Shown: positions 54,445 through 63,993 of the stretch, piece by piece | Layout of the letters: each line of letters opens with the position of its first letter | Position numbering within the stretch: position 1 is the stretch's first letter | DNA from: Arthrobacter sp. DWC3 | GTDB taxonomy: Bacteria > Actinomycetota > Actinomycetes > Actinomycetales > Micrococcaceae | Reading direction: 5' to 3' | DNA length: 64,000 bases | Assembly: GCF_002929375.1 (NCBI RefSeq) | Contig: NZ_PJIP01000012.1 | Coordinates: 1 to 64,000 of the forward strand | Made by a program: the position numbers and the translations under genes | Notes under the pieces: model-generated | Database searches by the model: none | What the model saw: only the letters and a program-made list of their open reading frames with translations | What the model was told of the DNA's origin: nothing

Positions 54445-56054
54445 TCACCCTCGAGAGCGCATCCTTCGCGTACGACGACGGCACCACGCTCCTGACGGAC
54501 GTCGCCCTGGCGGTCGGGCCGGGGGAGTACGTGATCGTCGCCGGCGCGTCCGGCTCGGGCAAGACGACGCTCGCCAGGCTCCTGGCCGGGCAGACCGGGG
54601 GCGACGCCGGGTCCTCCTTCCGGGGGACGATCACGCTCGACGGCGAGACCGTGCGGTTCGACGGCGTGCCGACCGACCCGCGGATCGATGCCTCCGTGTG
54701 GAGCGCGAAGGTGGCCTACGTGGCGCAGGGCGCGTGGGGGCAGCTGTCCATGATGTCCGCGACGGTCGGCGAGGAGATCGCGTTCGGTCCCGCCAACCAC
54801 GGTGTGCCCGCCGATGAGCTGCGGCGGCTCGTCGGGGACGTGGCCGCGGCCCTGGGGCTCGGGGACCTGCTGCACCGCGACCCGCGACGGCTCTCCGGCG
54901 GTCAGCTGCAGCGCACCGTGATCGCCGCAGCCGTGGTCCAGCGACCGCGCGTCCTCGTCCTCGACGAACCGTTCCAGGGGCTCGACGAGCACGCGGCGCA
55001 GGACGTCGCGACGGCACTCGAGGATCTCCGCCGCGACGGCACGGGCATCGTCGTGTGCGGACCGCTCATGCCCCGGACCGCGCCGCAGGGCGCCCGCGTC
55101 CTCGCGCTCGCCGAGGGGCGGCGCGTGTTCGACGGCCCGCTGGCCGAGGCGCACCGGGCGGGTCTTCGGCGGTACGGCATCGGGATCGCCGGTGATCCGC
55201 CCCGCACGGCGCCTCCCGCGCCGGTGGACCCTACGGCTCCCGTACTCGTCACGATGGAGGGCGTCGGCTTCCGCCACGCGCCCGACAGTGCCGGCGGCCG
55301 GCGCACGTCCGACGGAGCGAGCGCCCGGAAGGTACGCATCGGCGTCGGCCCTGGTGTCCGGCGCACGCGTGACGGCGGCGGCTCGAGGCGCCCGCCGGAC
55401 GGCGCCACGGCCGGGTCCGGGCTGACCGGCGTCGACCTGTCCGTCCGCGCCGGGGAGATCGTCGCGGTGCGCGGCCCCAACGGGTCCGGCAAGTCCACGC
55501 TGCTCCAGCACCTCAACGGGCTGTACCGGGCGGACACGGGGCAGGTCACCGTGGGTGGCGTGCCGATCCTCCGGCAGCCGACCGGCACGCTCGCCACGAC
55601 CACGGGCTACCTGTTCCAGGACACCGACCAGCAACTGTTCGAACGCACCGTCCTCCGTGAGGTGGCCTACGGTCCACGCGCCGCAGGGGTGGGGAAGGAC
55701 GAAGCCCTCCGGCTGGCCGCCGAGGTACTCGACCGGCTGGGGCTCGGCGCGTCGAAGGCGTCCCACCCGTACGAGCTGGGCTTCGTGCAGCGGAGACTCG
55801 TCGCGGTGGCGTGCCTCGTCGCCACGGGCTCCCGCGTATGGGCTCTCGACGAGCCGACGGCGGGCCTGGACGAACCGACCCGCGCCCTGCTCGCCGGACT
55901 GCTCGCCCGGCACGCCGGGGAGGGCGGTGCCGTGGTGCTGGCCACGCACGACGCCGCCTTCGCCGATGCGGTGGCACACCGGACCGTCCGGCTGGACGCG
56001 GGCAGGATCAGGGCGGGCGACGCCGACCTCCCCCGGAGCGGCTCCAGCCCCTAG
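54441..56054 (+). CDS. ECF transporter ATPase, two ABC domains fused
   Basis: 537 residues from a GTG overlapping the T component. Domain 1 (1-225): Walker A GASGSGKTT, signature LSGGQLQR, Walker B RVLVLDEPFQGLD. Domain 2 (about 270-525, after an Arg/Gly/Pro-rich linker): Walker A GPNGSGKST and Walker B RVWALDEPTAGLD. Where the second signature should be, ELGFVQRR replaces LSGGxxxR, so that composite site may be degenerate. Fused EcfAA' proteins are common in actinobacteria. It completes a dedicated (group I) ECF importer. Confidence 0.9.
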   Translation: MITLESASFAYDDGTTLLTDVALAVGPGEYVIVAGASGSGKTTLARLLAGQTGGDAGSSFRGTITLDGETVRFDGVPTDPRIDASVWSAKVAYVAQGAWGQLSMMSATVGEEIAFGPANHGVPADELRRLVGDVAAALGLGDLLHRDPRRLSGGQLQRTVIAAAVVQRPRVLVLDEPFQGLDEHAAQDVATALEDLRRDGTGIVVCGPLMPRTAPQGARVLALAEGRRVFDGPLAEAHRAGLRRYGIGIAGDPPRTAPPAPVDPTAPVLVTMEGVGFRHAPDSAGGRRTSDGASARKVRIGVGPGVRRTRDGGGSRRPPDGATAGSGLTGVDLSVRAGEIVAVRGPNGSGKSTLLQHLNGLYRADTGQVTVGGVPILRQPTGTLATTTGYLFQDTDQQLFERTVLREVAYGPRAAGVGKDEALRLAAEVLDRLGLGASKASHPYELGFVQRRLVAVACLVATGSRVWALDEPTAGLDEPTRALLAGLLARHAGEGGAVVLATHDAAFADAVAHRTVRLDAGRIRAGDADLPRSGSSP

Positions 56055-56064
56055 GGTGGGTCCC

Positions 56065-56952
56065 ATGGACGTATTGCGGCAGAGGCACAGCACCATCCGT
56101 TCGGAGGGCGCCGACCTCGCCGTCTTCGAGTACGGCCTGGAACACGGCCCGGACGTCCCCACCGTGGTGTTCGTGCACGGCTACCCCGACGATCACCGTG
56201 TCTTCCACCCGGTCCTCCGGGAGCTCGCCGGAACCCACCACCTCGTGGCCTTCGACACCCGGAACGCCGGCCGCTCACGCCCCCTCGACGGGGCAGGCTT
56301 CACCCTCGCGGAACTCGTCGACGACATCCTCGCCGTGATCTCCGCGGTCACGCGGGGCTCGGGCACTTCCCGCCGCGTGCGCCTCGTGGGCCACGACTGG
56401 GGCTCGATCCAGGGCTGGGCGGCCGTCCAGGACGAGCGCTCCGACGGCCTGATCGCGGACTACACGAGCATCTCGGGGCCTGACCTGCGCCACTTCTCAC
56501 GCTGGCTGAGGAGCCGGTTCCAGGACCCCCGACTCGCGCTGCAGGGGGCGGGGCAGATGCTGCGCAGCTCGTACGTCGGGTTCTTCCAGCTGCCGGCCCT
56601 CCCGGAACTGGCCTGGAAGTACGGCATGACCCGCCGCTACGAACTGACGGCGCGGCGCAATGTCGGCTCGGACCCCGTCCGCGGCCTGGCGCTGTACCGG
56701 ACGAACATGGCCTCGGACGCGACGCCGCCGCGACGGCGGCACGTGAGGCTGCCCGTGCACGTCATCGTCCCGCTGAAGGACCCCTTCCTCTCCCGGCACC
56801 TCGTCGACGGGCTGGAGGACTGGGTGGAGGACCTGACCGTGACCACGGTTCCCGGCGGGCACTGGTGGATCGCCCGGGAACCCCGGGCCTTCGCGGGACT
56901 GCTCGCGCCCACGCTGCGGAGTGCGGACGACCCCGACCGCTCCGGGATCTGA
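56065..56952 (+). CDS. Alpha/beta-fold hydrolase
   Basis: 295 residues from ATG 56065 (GGGTGGG upstream). The oxyanion region is VFVHGYPDDHRVF, and FDTRNAGRSRP follows. The nucleophile elbow is GHDWGS, with aspartate in the serine position as in epoxide hydrolases and haloalkane dehalogenases. The closing histidine is in VPGGHWWIAREP. An epoxide or ester substrate is possible. Gene starts 10 bp after the ECF operon and may be read through from it. Confidence 0.9.
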   Translation: MDVLRQRHSTIRSEGADLAVFEYGLEHGPDVPTVVFVHGYPDDHRVFHPVLRELAGTHHLVAFDTRNAGRSRPLDGAGFTLAELVDDILAVISAVTRGSGTSRRVRLVGHDWGSIQGWAAVQDERSDGLIADYTSISGPDLRHFSRWLRSRFQDPRLALQGAGQMLRSSYVGFFQLPALPELAWKYGMTRRYELTARRNVGSDPVRGLALYRTNMASDATPPRRRHVRLPVHVIVPLKDPFLSRHLVDGLEDWVEDLTVTTVPGGHWWIAREPRAFAGLLAPTLRSADDPDRSGI

Positions 56953-57040
56953 GGCCGGCCGACGGACCCCGTGGTGCAGGGCGGGCGTCGTCGTGCACCC
57001 GCCACAGCTGCACACCCGGGCGCCGGGCGGAGGCCGCCGG

Positions 57041-60000
57041 CTACGCCTCGAGCAGGCCCCGGATGTCCTCGGCCGTGAGCGCGGAGCTGAAGACGGCGTC
57101 GTCGTCCATGACGGACGTGAACAGCTTGGCCTTCTGCTCCTTGAGCTTCATGACCTTCTCCTCGATGGTGCCCTTGGACACCATGCGGTAGACCATGACG
57201 TTCTTCGTCTGCCCGATCCGGTGGGTGCGGTCCACGGCCTGCGCCTCGGACGCCGGGTTCCACCACGGGTCGAGCAGGAAGCAGTAGTCCGCCTCGGTCA
57301 GGTTGAGGCCGAACCCGCCGGCCTTCAGGCTGATGAGGAACACCGGCGCCTTGCCGTCCTTGAACGAATCGATGACGTCGCCGCGGCTGCGCGTGGACCC
57401 GTCGAGGTACGCGTACTCGATGCCACGGGCGTCGAGCTGCTCCGCCGCCTTCTTGAGGTAGGACGTGAACTGGCTGAACACGAGCGCGCGGTGGCCCTCG
57501 GCGAGGATGCCGTCGAGGTTCTCGAAGAGCACCTCGAGCTTTGCGGAGGGTACGCCCTCGTGCTCCGGGTCCACGAGCGAGGCGTCGAGGCTGAGCATGC
57601 GCAGCAGCGTCAGGGAGCGGAAGACGATCATCCGGTTGCGGTTCATGTCCTCGATCAGCCCCAGGAGTTTCTGCCGCTCGCGCTGCAGGTACGTCTCGTA
57701 GATGTGCCGGTGCTCGGGGTGGAGCTCCACCTCCAGGACCTGCTCCTGCTTGGGCGGGAGGTCCGAGGCCACGGCCTCCTTGGTGCGGCGCATCATCAGG
57801 GGGCGGATCCGCTTGCGCAGCCGCACGAGCGGCCGGTTGTCGCCGATCTTCTCGATGGGGGTGCGGTAGTCCTCGGTGAACTTCCGCGCCGAGGGGAAGA
57901 GCCCCGGCGCCACGATGTTGAACATCGACCACAGCTCCATGAGGTTGTTCTCCATGGGCGTGCCGGTGATCGCGAGCTTGAACGGTGCGTCGAAGTCCTT
58001 GGCGGCCTGGTGCACCTTGGAGGCGCGGTTCTTCACGAACTGCGCCTCGTCGAGCACGAGGCCAGACCACGGGAGGTCCTGGTAGGCGTCGAAGTCGAGC
58101 CGGAAGAGGGTGTAGGACGTGATGACGATGTCCGCGCCGCGCACCTGGTCGCGGACGGGGATCCCCGAGGCGCCCTGCGTGTCGCCGATGGATACGACGC
58201 CCAGGCCCGGGGCGAAGCGGTGCGCCTCGTTGGACCAGTTGGGCACCACGGAGGTGGGGGCGACGACGAGGAACGGCGCCCCCAGGCCCGTGCTCTCCTT
58301 CGCGTAGGTCATCAGGGCCAGGGCCTGCAGGGTCTTGCCGAGGCCCATGTCGTCGGCGAGGACCCCGCCGAGCTGGTGCCGCCAGAGGAACGCCAGCCAG
58401 CTGAACCCCTCCGCCTGGTAGGGGCGCATGTCCGCGACGAGGCCCTCCGGCGCCGGTGTGGCCTCGACGTCCTTGAGCTCGAGCAGCCCGCTCACGGCGT
58501 CCCGCCACGACTGCGCCTGCTCGGTCTCCTCCGCCAGGTCCTCGAAGTCGGCCCAGAGCCCCGCCTGGTAGCGGCTGATCTGCAGACCCGATTCGGGGTC
58601 CCACTCGCTCAGCGAGCGGGCCTCCTCGATGAGCTCGCGCAGCTGGTCGAAGACGGGCTGCTCGAGGGAGAGGTAGGTGTTGTCGACGAGCTTCAGCTTC
58701 TTCCGGCCCTGGGCGAGCGCACGGAAGATCGAGTCGAACGGGATGGTGCGCCCGCTCACGGTCACCATCACGCCGAGGTCGAACCAGTCACGGTTGTCCG
58801 TCTCCACGGTGCTGATGCGCAACGTGGGCGTCTCGGTGAGCTCGCGGTAGTCGGGCTTCTCGCCGATCACGTCGACGCTGACGCCGTCGAGGTCGGCGAG
58901 CTTCGGCAGCACGTCCTCGGCGAACTCCACGGCCTGCATGTCCTCGAGCTTCAGCGATCTCAGCGGGACGGACCCGAGGACCGTGCGGGCCGCCGACGCC
59001 AGCGCGTCCTCGGCGTCGGCGTCGCGGTAGCCGTCGTCGCTGCCCGGTCCGCCCCGGCGGAACGGCCGGCGCTGCACGGCCTCGCCGAGCGGGTAGTCGA
59101 AGTGCCAGTCGAGGGACACCGAGCCGTCGGTACCGTAGGCGGTGGTCAGCACGAGGACCGGCGGCTGGATCTCGGGCAGCTCCACGCTGCCGTCGCTGCT
59201 GTCCACCTCGATGGACTGCCGCAGCTTCGGGTAGTACTCCTGCAGGAAGAGGGACCGCTCCTCTTCGGGCACCACGACGGCGCGGCCGCGCTGCAGCAGC
59301 TCGATGTCCTTGGGCGTCAGCCTCCGGGACGTCGGGGCGAGCGTGATGGTGTCATCGGGCGCCACGGTGTACAGGCCGTGGGTGCTGATGACGTGCGCCG
59401 TGTCCGAGGGGTGCGGCCGGCCGTCGATGTCGAGGGCCGGGCGCAGCTGGAGGGAGCCGTCGTCGGACTCCGTCGCGTCGAGCTTCAGGGTGGCCTGGTC
59501 GGCGAGCTCGATGGTCACGGACTTCTTGGACCCCACGAAGGCGATCCCGAGGCGCTGCGCCTCGTCCAGCAGCTGCCACAGGAGCGGGTTGCTGAAGTCG
59601 TCGAGGTACAGCCAGGAATCGTTGTTGCCGAAGTAGTTGACCCCGGTGCCGCGGTGCAGTGCGGGGAACTGGGAGAACCAGCGGTGCTGCTCGGGGTCGA
59701 GCTTCAGCCCGTACGTCTGGTAGCTGATGCTGCCCCAGGACAGGTTGTTCTTGATCCACTTGCCCTTGCCGTTCTGGCTGACCGGCCGTACGCCGAGGCG
59801 CGTGTTGAGCGTGCGCTGGCCCTGGCGCTCGGCGGCGGACCCCCAGCGCTGGACGGCGACCTCGGGGGTGCGCAGCTCGAACTGCAGCCCCAGCGGCGTC
59901 AGGGGAGCGGTGGTGGAGGGGGCCTCCTCGGACCCGAGGAGGTCCAGGAGTGACGCCTGCCAGCCCTCCGGCGCCGACGGCCGTGGGGCCGGACGCGCGC

Positions 60001-60334
60001 CGAGCTCGCGTTCGTGCCGGGCCAGGAGGCTCTCGGTGTTGCTCTGCAGGGCGGTCGCCGCGACGTGCTTGCAGTCCGCGCCCACGGGGCAGCTGCAGAA
60101 GTTCTCGAGGGGGCGGAAACGGCCGTCGCCCTTCAGGCCCAGGCGGAGCTTGGTCCGGTACTCGGAGGGCGCACTGCCGCGGACCCGGCCGGTCAGGAGC
60201 TTCGCGTCGGCGTCCCAGGCGAGGGAGCTGACGGCGCCGTCCTTGGCATAGGTCTGCCCGCGCTGGAACGCGGCCCCGCCCACGATTCTGATGATGTCGG
60301 TGACATCGACCATGGGGTGGCTGGAAGTGGGCAT
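57041..60334 (-). CDS. SWI2/SNF2-family helicase with SWIM zinc finger
   Basis: 1097 residues. The N-terminal SWIM finger has C80, C82, C88 and H90 (FCSCPVGADCKH). A long middle region (about 100-620) of the bacterial SNF2 type follows. The helicase core then shows ADDMGLGKTLQALAL (motif I), LDEAQFVKN (DEAQ box), TGTPMENNLMELWS (III), VFSQFTSYL (IV), LKAGGFGLNLTEAD (V) and DRTHRIGQTKNV (VI). It translocates on double-stranded DNA, probably to remodel protein-DNA complexes in repair or transcription. No methyltransferase or nuclease partner of the known SNF2 defence systems is adjacent. Confidence 0.94.
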   Translation of the reverse strand: MPTSSHPMVDVTDIIRIVGGAAFQRGQTYAKDGAVSSLAWDADAKLLTGRVRGSAPSEYRTKLRLGLKGDGRFRPLENFCSCPVGADCKHVAATALQSNTESLLARHERELGARPAPRPSAPEGWQASLLDLLGSEEAPSTTAPLTPLGLQFELRTPEVAVQRWGSAAERQGQRTLNTRLGVRPVSQNGKGKWIKNNLSWGSISYQTYGLKLDPEQHRWFSQFPALHRGTGVNYFGNNDSWLYLDDFSNPLLWQLLDEAQRLGIAFVGSKKSVTIELADQATLKLDATESDDGSLQLRPALDIDGRPHPSDTAHVISTHGLYTVAPDDTITLAPTSRRLTPKDIELLQRGRAVVVPEEERSLFLQEYYPKLRQSIEVDSSDGSVELPEIQPPVLVLTTAYGTDGSVSLDWHFDYPLGEAVQRRPFRRGGPGSDDGYRDADAEDALASAARTVLGSVPLRSLKLEDMQAVEFAEDVLPKLADLDGVSVDVIGEKPDYRELTETPTLRISTVETDNRDWFDLGVMVTVSGRTIPFDSIFRALAQGRKKLKLVDNTYLSLEQPVFDQLRELIEEARSLSEWDPESGLQISRYQAGLWADFEDLAEETEQAQSWRDAVSGLLELKDVEATPAPEGLVADMRPYQAEGFSWLAFLWRHQLGGVLADDMGLGKTLQALALMTYAKESTGLGAPFLVVAPTSVVPNWSNEAHRFAPGLGVVSIGDTQGASGIPVRDQVRGADIVITSYTLFRLDFDAYQDLPWSGLVLDEAQFVKNRASKVHQAAKDFDAPFKLAITGTPMENNLMELWSMFNIVAPGLFPSARKFTEDYRTPIEKIGDNRPLVRLRKRIRPLMMRRTKEAVASDLPPKQEQVLEVELHPEHRHIYETYLQRERQKLLGLIEDMNRNRMIVFRSLTLLRMLSLDASLVDPEHEGVPSAKLEVLFENLDGILAEGHRALVFSQFTSYLKKAAEQLDARGIEYAYLDGSTRSRGDVIDSFKDGKAPVFLISLKAGGFGLNLTEADYCFLLDPWWNPASEAQAVDRTHRIGQTKNVMVYRMVSKGTIEEKVMKLKEQKAKLFTSVMDDDAVFSSALTAEDIRGLLEA

Positions 60335-60500
60335 AATTCCATGCTCTCACGCGACGGTGACGCTCCCCTGCACAGACCGGCGCATTCTCCGACGGCGGAC
60401 TGCCCGCCGCCGTCGGACCGCACGCCCCCGGCGCCTGCCCTACTGTTGGAAAGGGTACTGATGATCGGCAGGGAGCCGACGGAGACGGAAGAGGGCACGC

Positions 60501-61802
60501 GTGTTCGAAGCAGCAAGCATCATCTACGCGGCGGCAGGGCTCGCGGTGTTCGCCGCGGCACTCCTGCCCCGGCTGCTCATGCGCGCCCCCGTCTCGATGC
60601 CCATGGTGTTCCTCGCGGCCGGCATCCTGGTGTTCAGTTTCGCGCCCGACCTGCCCGACCCGGATCCGATGCAGTACAGCGACGTGACCATCCACCTCAG
60701 CGAGGTCTGCGTCATCATCTCCCTCATGGGCGCCGGGCTCGCCCTCGACCGACGCGTCGGCTGGCACCGCTGGTCCACGACCTGGCGGCTGCTCGGCATC
60801 GCGATGCCCCTGTGCATCCTCGTGCTGACGTTGATGGGCATGTGGCTGCTCGGGCTGGGCCTCGCCTCGGCGCTGCTGATCGCCGCGGCGCTCGCCCCGA
60901 CCGACCCCGTCCTGGCCTCCGAGGTCCAGGTGGGGGAGCCGTCCGAGTCGGAGGAGGACCTCGAGGCCGAGGACGAGGTGAGGTTCGGCCTCACATCGGA
61001 GGCGGGCCTGAACGACGGCCTCGCGTTCCCCTTCGTGTACCTCGCGATCCTCATCAGCACCGTCGGCATGTCCCCCTCCGCGTGGTTCCCGGAGTGGATC
61101 CTGCTCGACGTCCTGTGGCGCATCATCATCGGCTGCGCGTTCGGCGTGGGGGTGGGCATGCTGCTGGGCCGCATCTTCTTCCGGGCGCCCATCAAGAGCG
61201 TCCGCCTCGCCAACCACTCCGAGGGCTTCGTGGCGCTCGCCGCCACGTTCCTGACCTACGGCGTCACCGAGGCGGTGGAGGGCTACGGCTTCATCGCGGT
61301 GTTCGTCTGCGCCGTCACCATCCGGGCCGGCGAGCAGACCCACGGCTACCACGGCGTCCTCCACAGCTATATCGAGCAGCTCGAGCGGCTCCTGACCGTC
61401 GTGGTGCTGGTCCTCCTGGGCGGCGCCGTGGCACGCGGCCTGTTCGACGGGCTGCGCCCCCTCGAGGTGGTGGTGGCCGTCGCGTTCATCCTCCTGATCC
61501 GCCCGGTCACGGCCTGGCTGAGCCTCGCCCGCGGCAAGACCGGTCCCTGGGAGCGCAGCGTGCTGGCGTTCTTCGGCGTGCGCGGCATCGGCTCGATCTA
61601 CTACCTCGCCTACGCCCTGTCGAAGGGCGAGTTCACGGGGGACGAGTCGGCGCTGTGGCGGATCGGCGGCCTCGTGATCGTCATCTCGATCGTGGTGCAC
61701 GGCATCACCGCCGCGCCGGTGATCAACGCCCTGGACCGCGCCAGGCAGCGGAAGGCACGCGCGCAGGGCGACGAGGCGCAGGCGCCGACGACGCCGGTGT
61801 AG
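60501..61802 (+). CDS. Cation:proton antiporter (CPA1, NhaP-like)
   Basis: 433 residues from GTG 60501 (GAAGAGGG upstream). About 12 membrane segments with the CPA1 core ALAPTDPVLASEVQVG and TSEAGLNDGLAFPF, where the aspartates carry cation and proton. A hydrophilic acidic loop (SESEEDLEAEDEVR) follows the first core motif. No RCK/TrkA-C domain is attached. It exchanges Na+ or K+ for H+ and supports pH or salt tolerance. Confidence 0.92.
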   Translation: MFEAASIIYAAAGLAVFAAALLPRLLMRAPVSMPMVFLAAGILVFSFAPDLPDPDPMQYSDVTIHLSEVCVIISLMGAGLALDRRVGWHRWSTTWRLLGIAMPLCILVLTLMGMWLLGLGLASALLIAAALAPTDPVLASEVQVGEPSESEEDLEAEDEVRFGLTSEAGLNDGLAFPFVYLAILISTVGMSPSAWFPEWILLDVLWRIIIGCAFGVGVGMLLGRIFFRAPIKSVRLANHSEGFVALAATFLTYGVTEAVEGYGFIAVFVCAVTIRAGEQTHGYHGVLHSYIEQLERLLTVVVLVLLGGAVARGLFDGLRPLEVVVAVAFILLIRPVTAWLSLARGKTGPWERSVLAFFGVRGIGSIYYLAYALSKGEFTGDESALWRIGGLVIVISIVVHGITAAPVINALDRARQRKARAQGDEAQAPTTPV

Positions 61803-61842
61803 ACCTGCAGGGCGTCGCGGGGCGGGCAGTCCGAGGATCGGA

Positions 61843-63021
61843 TCAGGGACGCGCCGTCGTCCGCTCGAGGGTAGCCCGGACCAGCAGTCCGCCGACCAGC
61901 GCCCAGAACGCCCCGCCGATGCCGAGCACGGACAGGCCGGACGCCGCCAGGAGGAACGTCACCGCGCCGCTCACGCGCCCCCGTGCATCGCTGAACGCCG
62001 CCGTCACGGCCGTCGCCATGGTGCCGATCAGGGCGAGTCCGGCGACCGCCTCCACGAGCCCCGCCGGGGCGGCACCCACCACGACGACGAGCGCCCCCGA
62101 ACCCGCTGCCAGCACCAGGTAGGAGATCCCTGCCGTGAGGGCAGCCACCCAGCGCCGGTCCCGGTCCTCTCCGGCGCCCTCGCCCGCGGACAGGGCGGCG
62201 GACAGGGCCGCGAGGTTCACGGCGTGTCCGCCGAACGGGGCGACGACGGCCGTGCCGAGCCCTGTCACGGTGAGCGCCGGCCGCCAGGGCGCCGTGTAGC
62301 CGAAGGAGGACAGGACGGCGACCCCGGGGAGGTTCTGCGACGCCATGGTGACCACGTAGAGCGGCAGGGCGATACCCACCACGGCGGCGGGATCGAGCAC
62401 CGGGACGGTGACGGCGACCGACGGGGCGAGCGACGACGCCGCGATCACCGTCCCGTCGACGGCCAGCCGGATCCCGATCACGGCGAGCGCCGTGACGAGG
62501 GCGAGGGGCACGGCCCACCGGGGCAGGAGCGCGGACGCCGCCAGCCACACCAGGATGACCGGGAGCACCAGGAGCGGGATGGTGCCGAGCGCCTGGAAGG
62601 GTGCGAGGCAGAGCGGCAGCAGCACACCCGCGAGCATGGCCTGCGCGAGGTGCTGGGGGATCCGCGCCACGAGACGCCCCAGCCACGGCACGGCGCCGGT
62701 CAGCACGATCAGCAGGCCCGTCACGAGGAACGCCCCCACCGCCGCGGGCCAGCCGCCGGCAGGCAGGGCCGCACCCGCGAGCAGGGCGGCGCCGGGAGTG
62801 GACCAGGACAGCGTGACCGGGATGCGGTAGCGGACCGCCAGCAGCACGATCCCGAGCCCGACGACGGCCGTCAGGGCCAGCAGGCCGGAGGCGGCCTGCT
62901 CCGGCGTCGCCCCGGTGGCCCGCAGTCCCGCGAGGACCACGGCGAACGACGACGTGAATCCGACGAGCGCCGTGACGATGCCCGCGAGGACCGGTTCCTG
63001 CAGGCCCGGCTGCCGGTTCAG
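61843..63021 (-). CDS. benE: Benzoate/H+ symporter family (BenE-like), probable CTG start
   Basis: 392 residues if translated from CTG 63021, which overlaps the stop of the upstream gene (CTGA). The first standard start is a GTG at 62940, but the sequence before it (LQEPVLAGIVTALVGFTSSFAV) is the first membrane helix of BenE proteins, and the full length then matches the family's roughly 390 residues. Further blocks: WSTPGAALL, AMLAGVLLPLC, VTMASQNLPGVAVL, FGGHAVNLAALSAAL, and GGAFWALVGG. It imports benzoate or a similar aromatic or nucleobase-like acid with protons. A different start or a sequence error is possible. Confidence 0.85.
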   Translation of the reverse strand: MNRQPGLQEPVLAGIVTALVGFTSSFAVVLAGLRATGATPEQAASGLLALTAVVGLGIVLLAVRYRIPVTLSWSTPGAALLAGAALPAGGWPAAVGAFLVTGLLIVLTGAVPWLGRLVARIPQHLAQAMLAGVLLPLCLAPFQALGTIPLLVLPVILVWLAASALLPRWAVPLALVTALAVIGIRLAVDGTVIAASSLAPSVAVTVPVLDPAAVVGIALPLYVVTMASQNLPGVAVLSSFGYTAPWRPALTVTGLGTAVVAPFGGHAVNLAALSAALSAGEGAGEDRDRRWVAALTAGISYLVLAAGSGALVVVVGAAPAGLVEAVAGLALIGTMATAVTAAFSDARGRVSGAVTFLLAASGLSVLGIGGAFWALVGGLLVRATLERTTARP

Positions 63022-63176
63022 GCGCCGCCGCCCTGCTCGAGGAGCCGCTGCACGGCTTCGAGCTCGTCGCTGAGCGACTGCAGCCGGGCCGTGTTCTGCT
63101 CCACGGCGAGTTGCCGGACCAGCACGTCCTGGCGCTCGCGGAGTTCGGCTTCGGACGGACGCTGTTCGCTGGGCAT
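63018..63176 (-). CDS. Small coiled-coil protein
   Basis: 52 residues from ATG 63176 (no strong ribosome site; upstream ATGs give a 75-residue version). Charged heptad-like helix: EAELRERQDVLVRQLAVEQNTARL, then QSLSDELEAVQRLLEQGGGA. It overlaps the BenE-like start by four bases, suggesting one transcript, perhaps with coupled translation. Function unknown. Confidence 0.55.
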   Translation of the reverse strand: MPSEQRPSEAELRERQDVLVRQLAVEQNTARLQSLSDELEAVQRLLEQGGGA

Positions 63177-63222
63177 GTGCCCAGTCAAACAGATCCTGCG
63201 CGCGCCGGGGGGATCGGGCCCG

Positions 63223-63993
63223 TCACAGGGGTGTGACATAGGCACCGGCGATGCCCCCGTCGACCATGAACTGGCTCGCCGTGATGAAGGACGAGTCGTC
63301 CGAGGCCAGGAAGGCGACGGCGGCGGCCAGTTCGTCGGGTTCGGCGAAGCGCCCCAGCGGGACGTGGACGAGCCGACGCCGGGCCTGTTCGTCGTCGCCC
63401 GCGAACAGCTCCCGCAGCAGGGGCGTGTTGACGGGGCCGGGGCAGAGCGCGTTCACCCGGATGCCCTGCCGGGCGAACTGCACCCCCAGCTCGCGGCTCA
63501 TCGACAGCACGCCCCCTTTCGACGCGGAGTAGGAGATCTGGGACGTGGCGGCGCCGAGGACCGCCACGAAGGACGCCGTGTTGATGATCGACCCGCGTCC
63601 CTGCGCCTGCATGTAGGGCAGGACGTACTTGCAGCAGTAGTACACGCTCGTCAGGTTCACCTCCTGGACACGGCGCCACGCATCGATGCCCGTGTCGAGG
63701 ATGGACGAGTCGTCGTCGGGCGAGATCCCCGCGTTGTTGAAGGCGATGTCGATGGAGCCGTAGGTCGCGAGGGCGAACGCGTACATCGCCCGGACGTCGT
63801 CCTCGCTGGTGACGTCGGCGCGGACGAAGCTGCCGCCGAACTGCTCCGCCAGGCCCTGCCCCACCGTGTCCGGGCAGATGTCCCCGATCACCACGTGGGC
63901 CCCCTCGTGGGCGAGGCGCCGGGCGGTGGCGAGGCCGATCCCCGACGCGCCCCCGGTGACCACCGCCGTGCGCCCCTCGAGGCGGTTGGTCAC
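63223..63993 (-). CDS. Short-chain dehydrogenase/reductase (3-oxoacyl-ACP-reductase-like)
   Basis: 256 residues from a GTG at 63993, seven bases from the window end, so the upstream context cannot be checked and the start could be longer. TGGASGIG NAD(P) motif (14-21), FNNAGIS, catalytic serine in NTASFVA and YSASKGG, and a typical end MVDGGIAGAYVTPL. It resembles gluconate/3-oxoacyl dehydrogenases of SDR type 1; substrate unknown. The small coiled-coil gene begins 46 bp downstream. Confidence 0.88.
   Translation of the reverse strand: MTNRLEGRTAVVTGGASGIGLATARRLAHEGAHVVIGDICPDTVGQGLAEQFGGSFVRADVTSEDDVRAMYAFALATYGSIDIAFNNAGISPDDDSSILDTGIDAWRRVQEVNLTSVYYCCKYVLPYMQAQGRGSIINTASFVAVLGAATSQISYSASKGGVLSMSRELGVQFARQGIRVNALCPGPVNTPLLRELFAGDDEQARRRLVHVPLGRFAEPDELAAAVAFLASDDSSFITASQFMVDGGIAGAYVTPL

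Noticed and set aside
56921-59953. 1010-codon plus-strand frame opposite the SNF2 helicase
   Set aside because: Antisense shadow; helicase motifs I-VI and the SWIM finger are on the minus strand.
57041-60334. SNF2 helicase as part of a phage-defence system (DISARM-like)
   Set aside because: No adjacent methyltransferase, DUF1998, phospholipase D or nuclease gene; the SWIM-SNF2 type is a common chromosomal gene.
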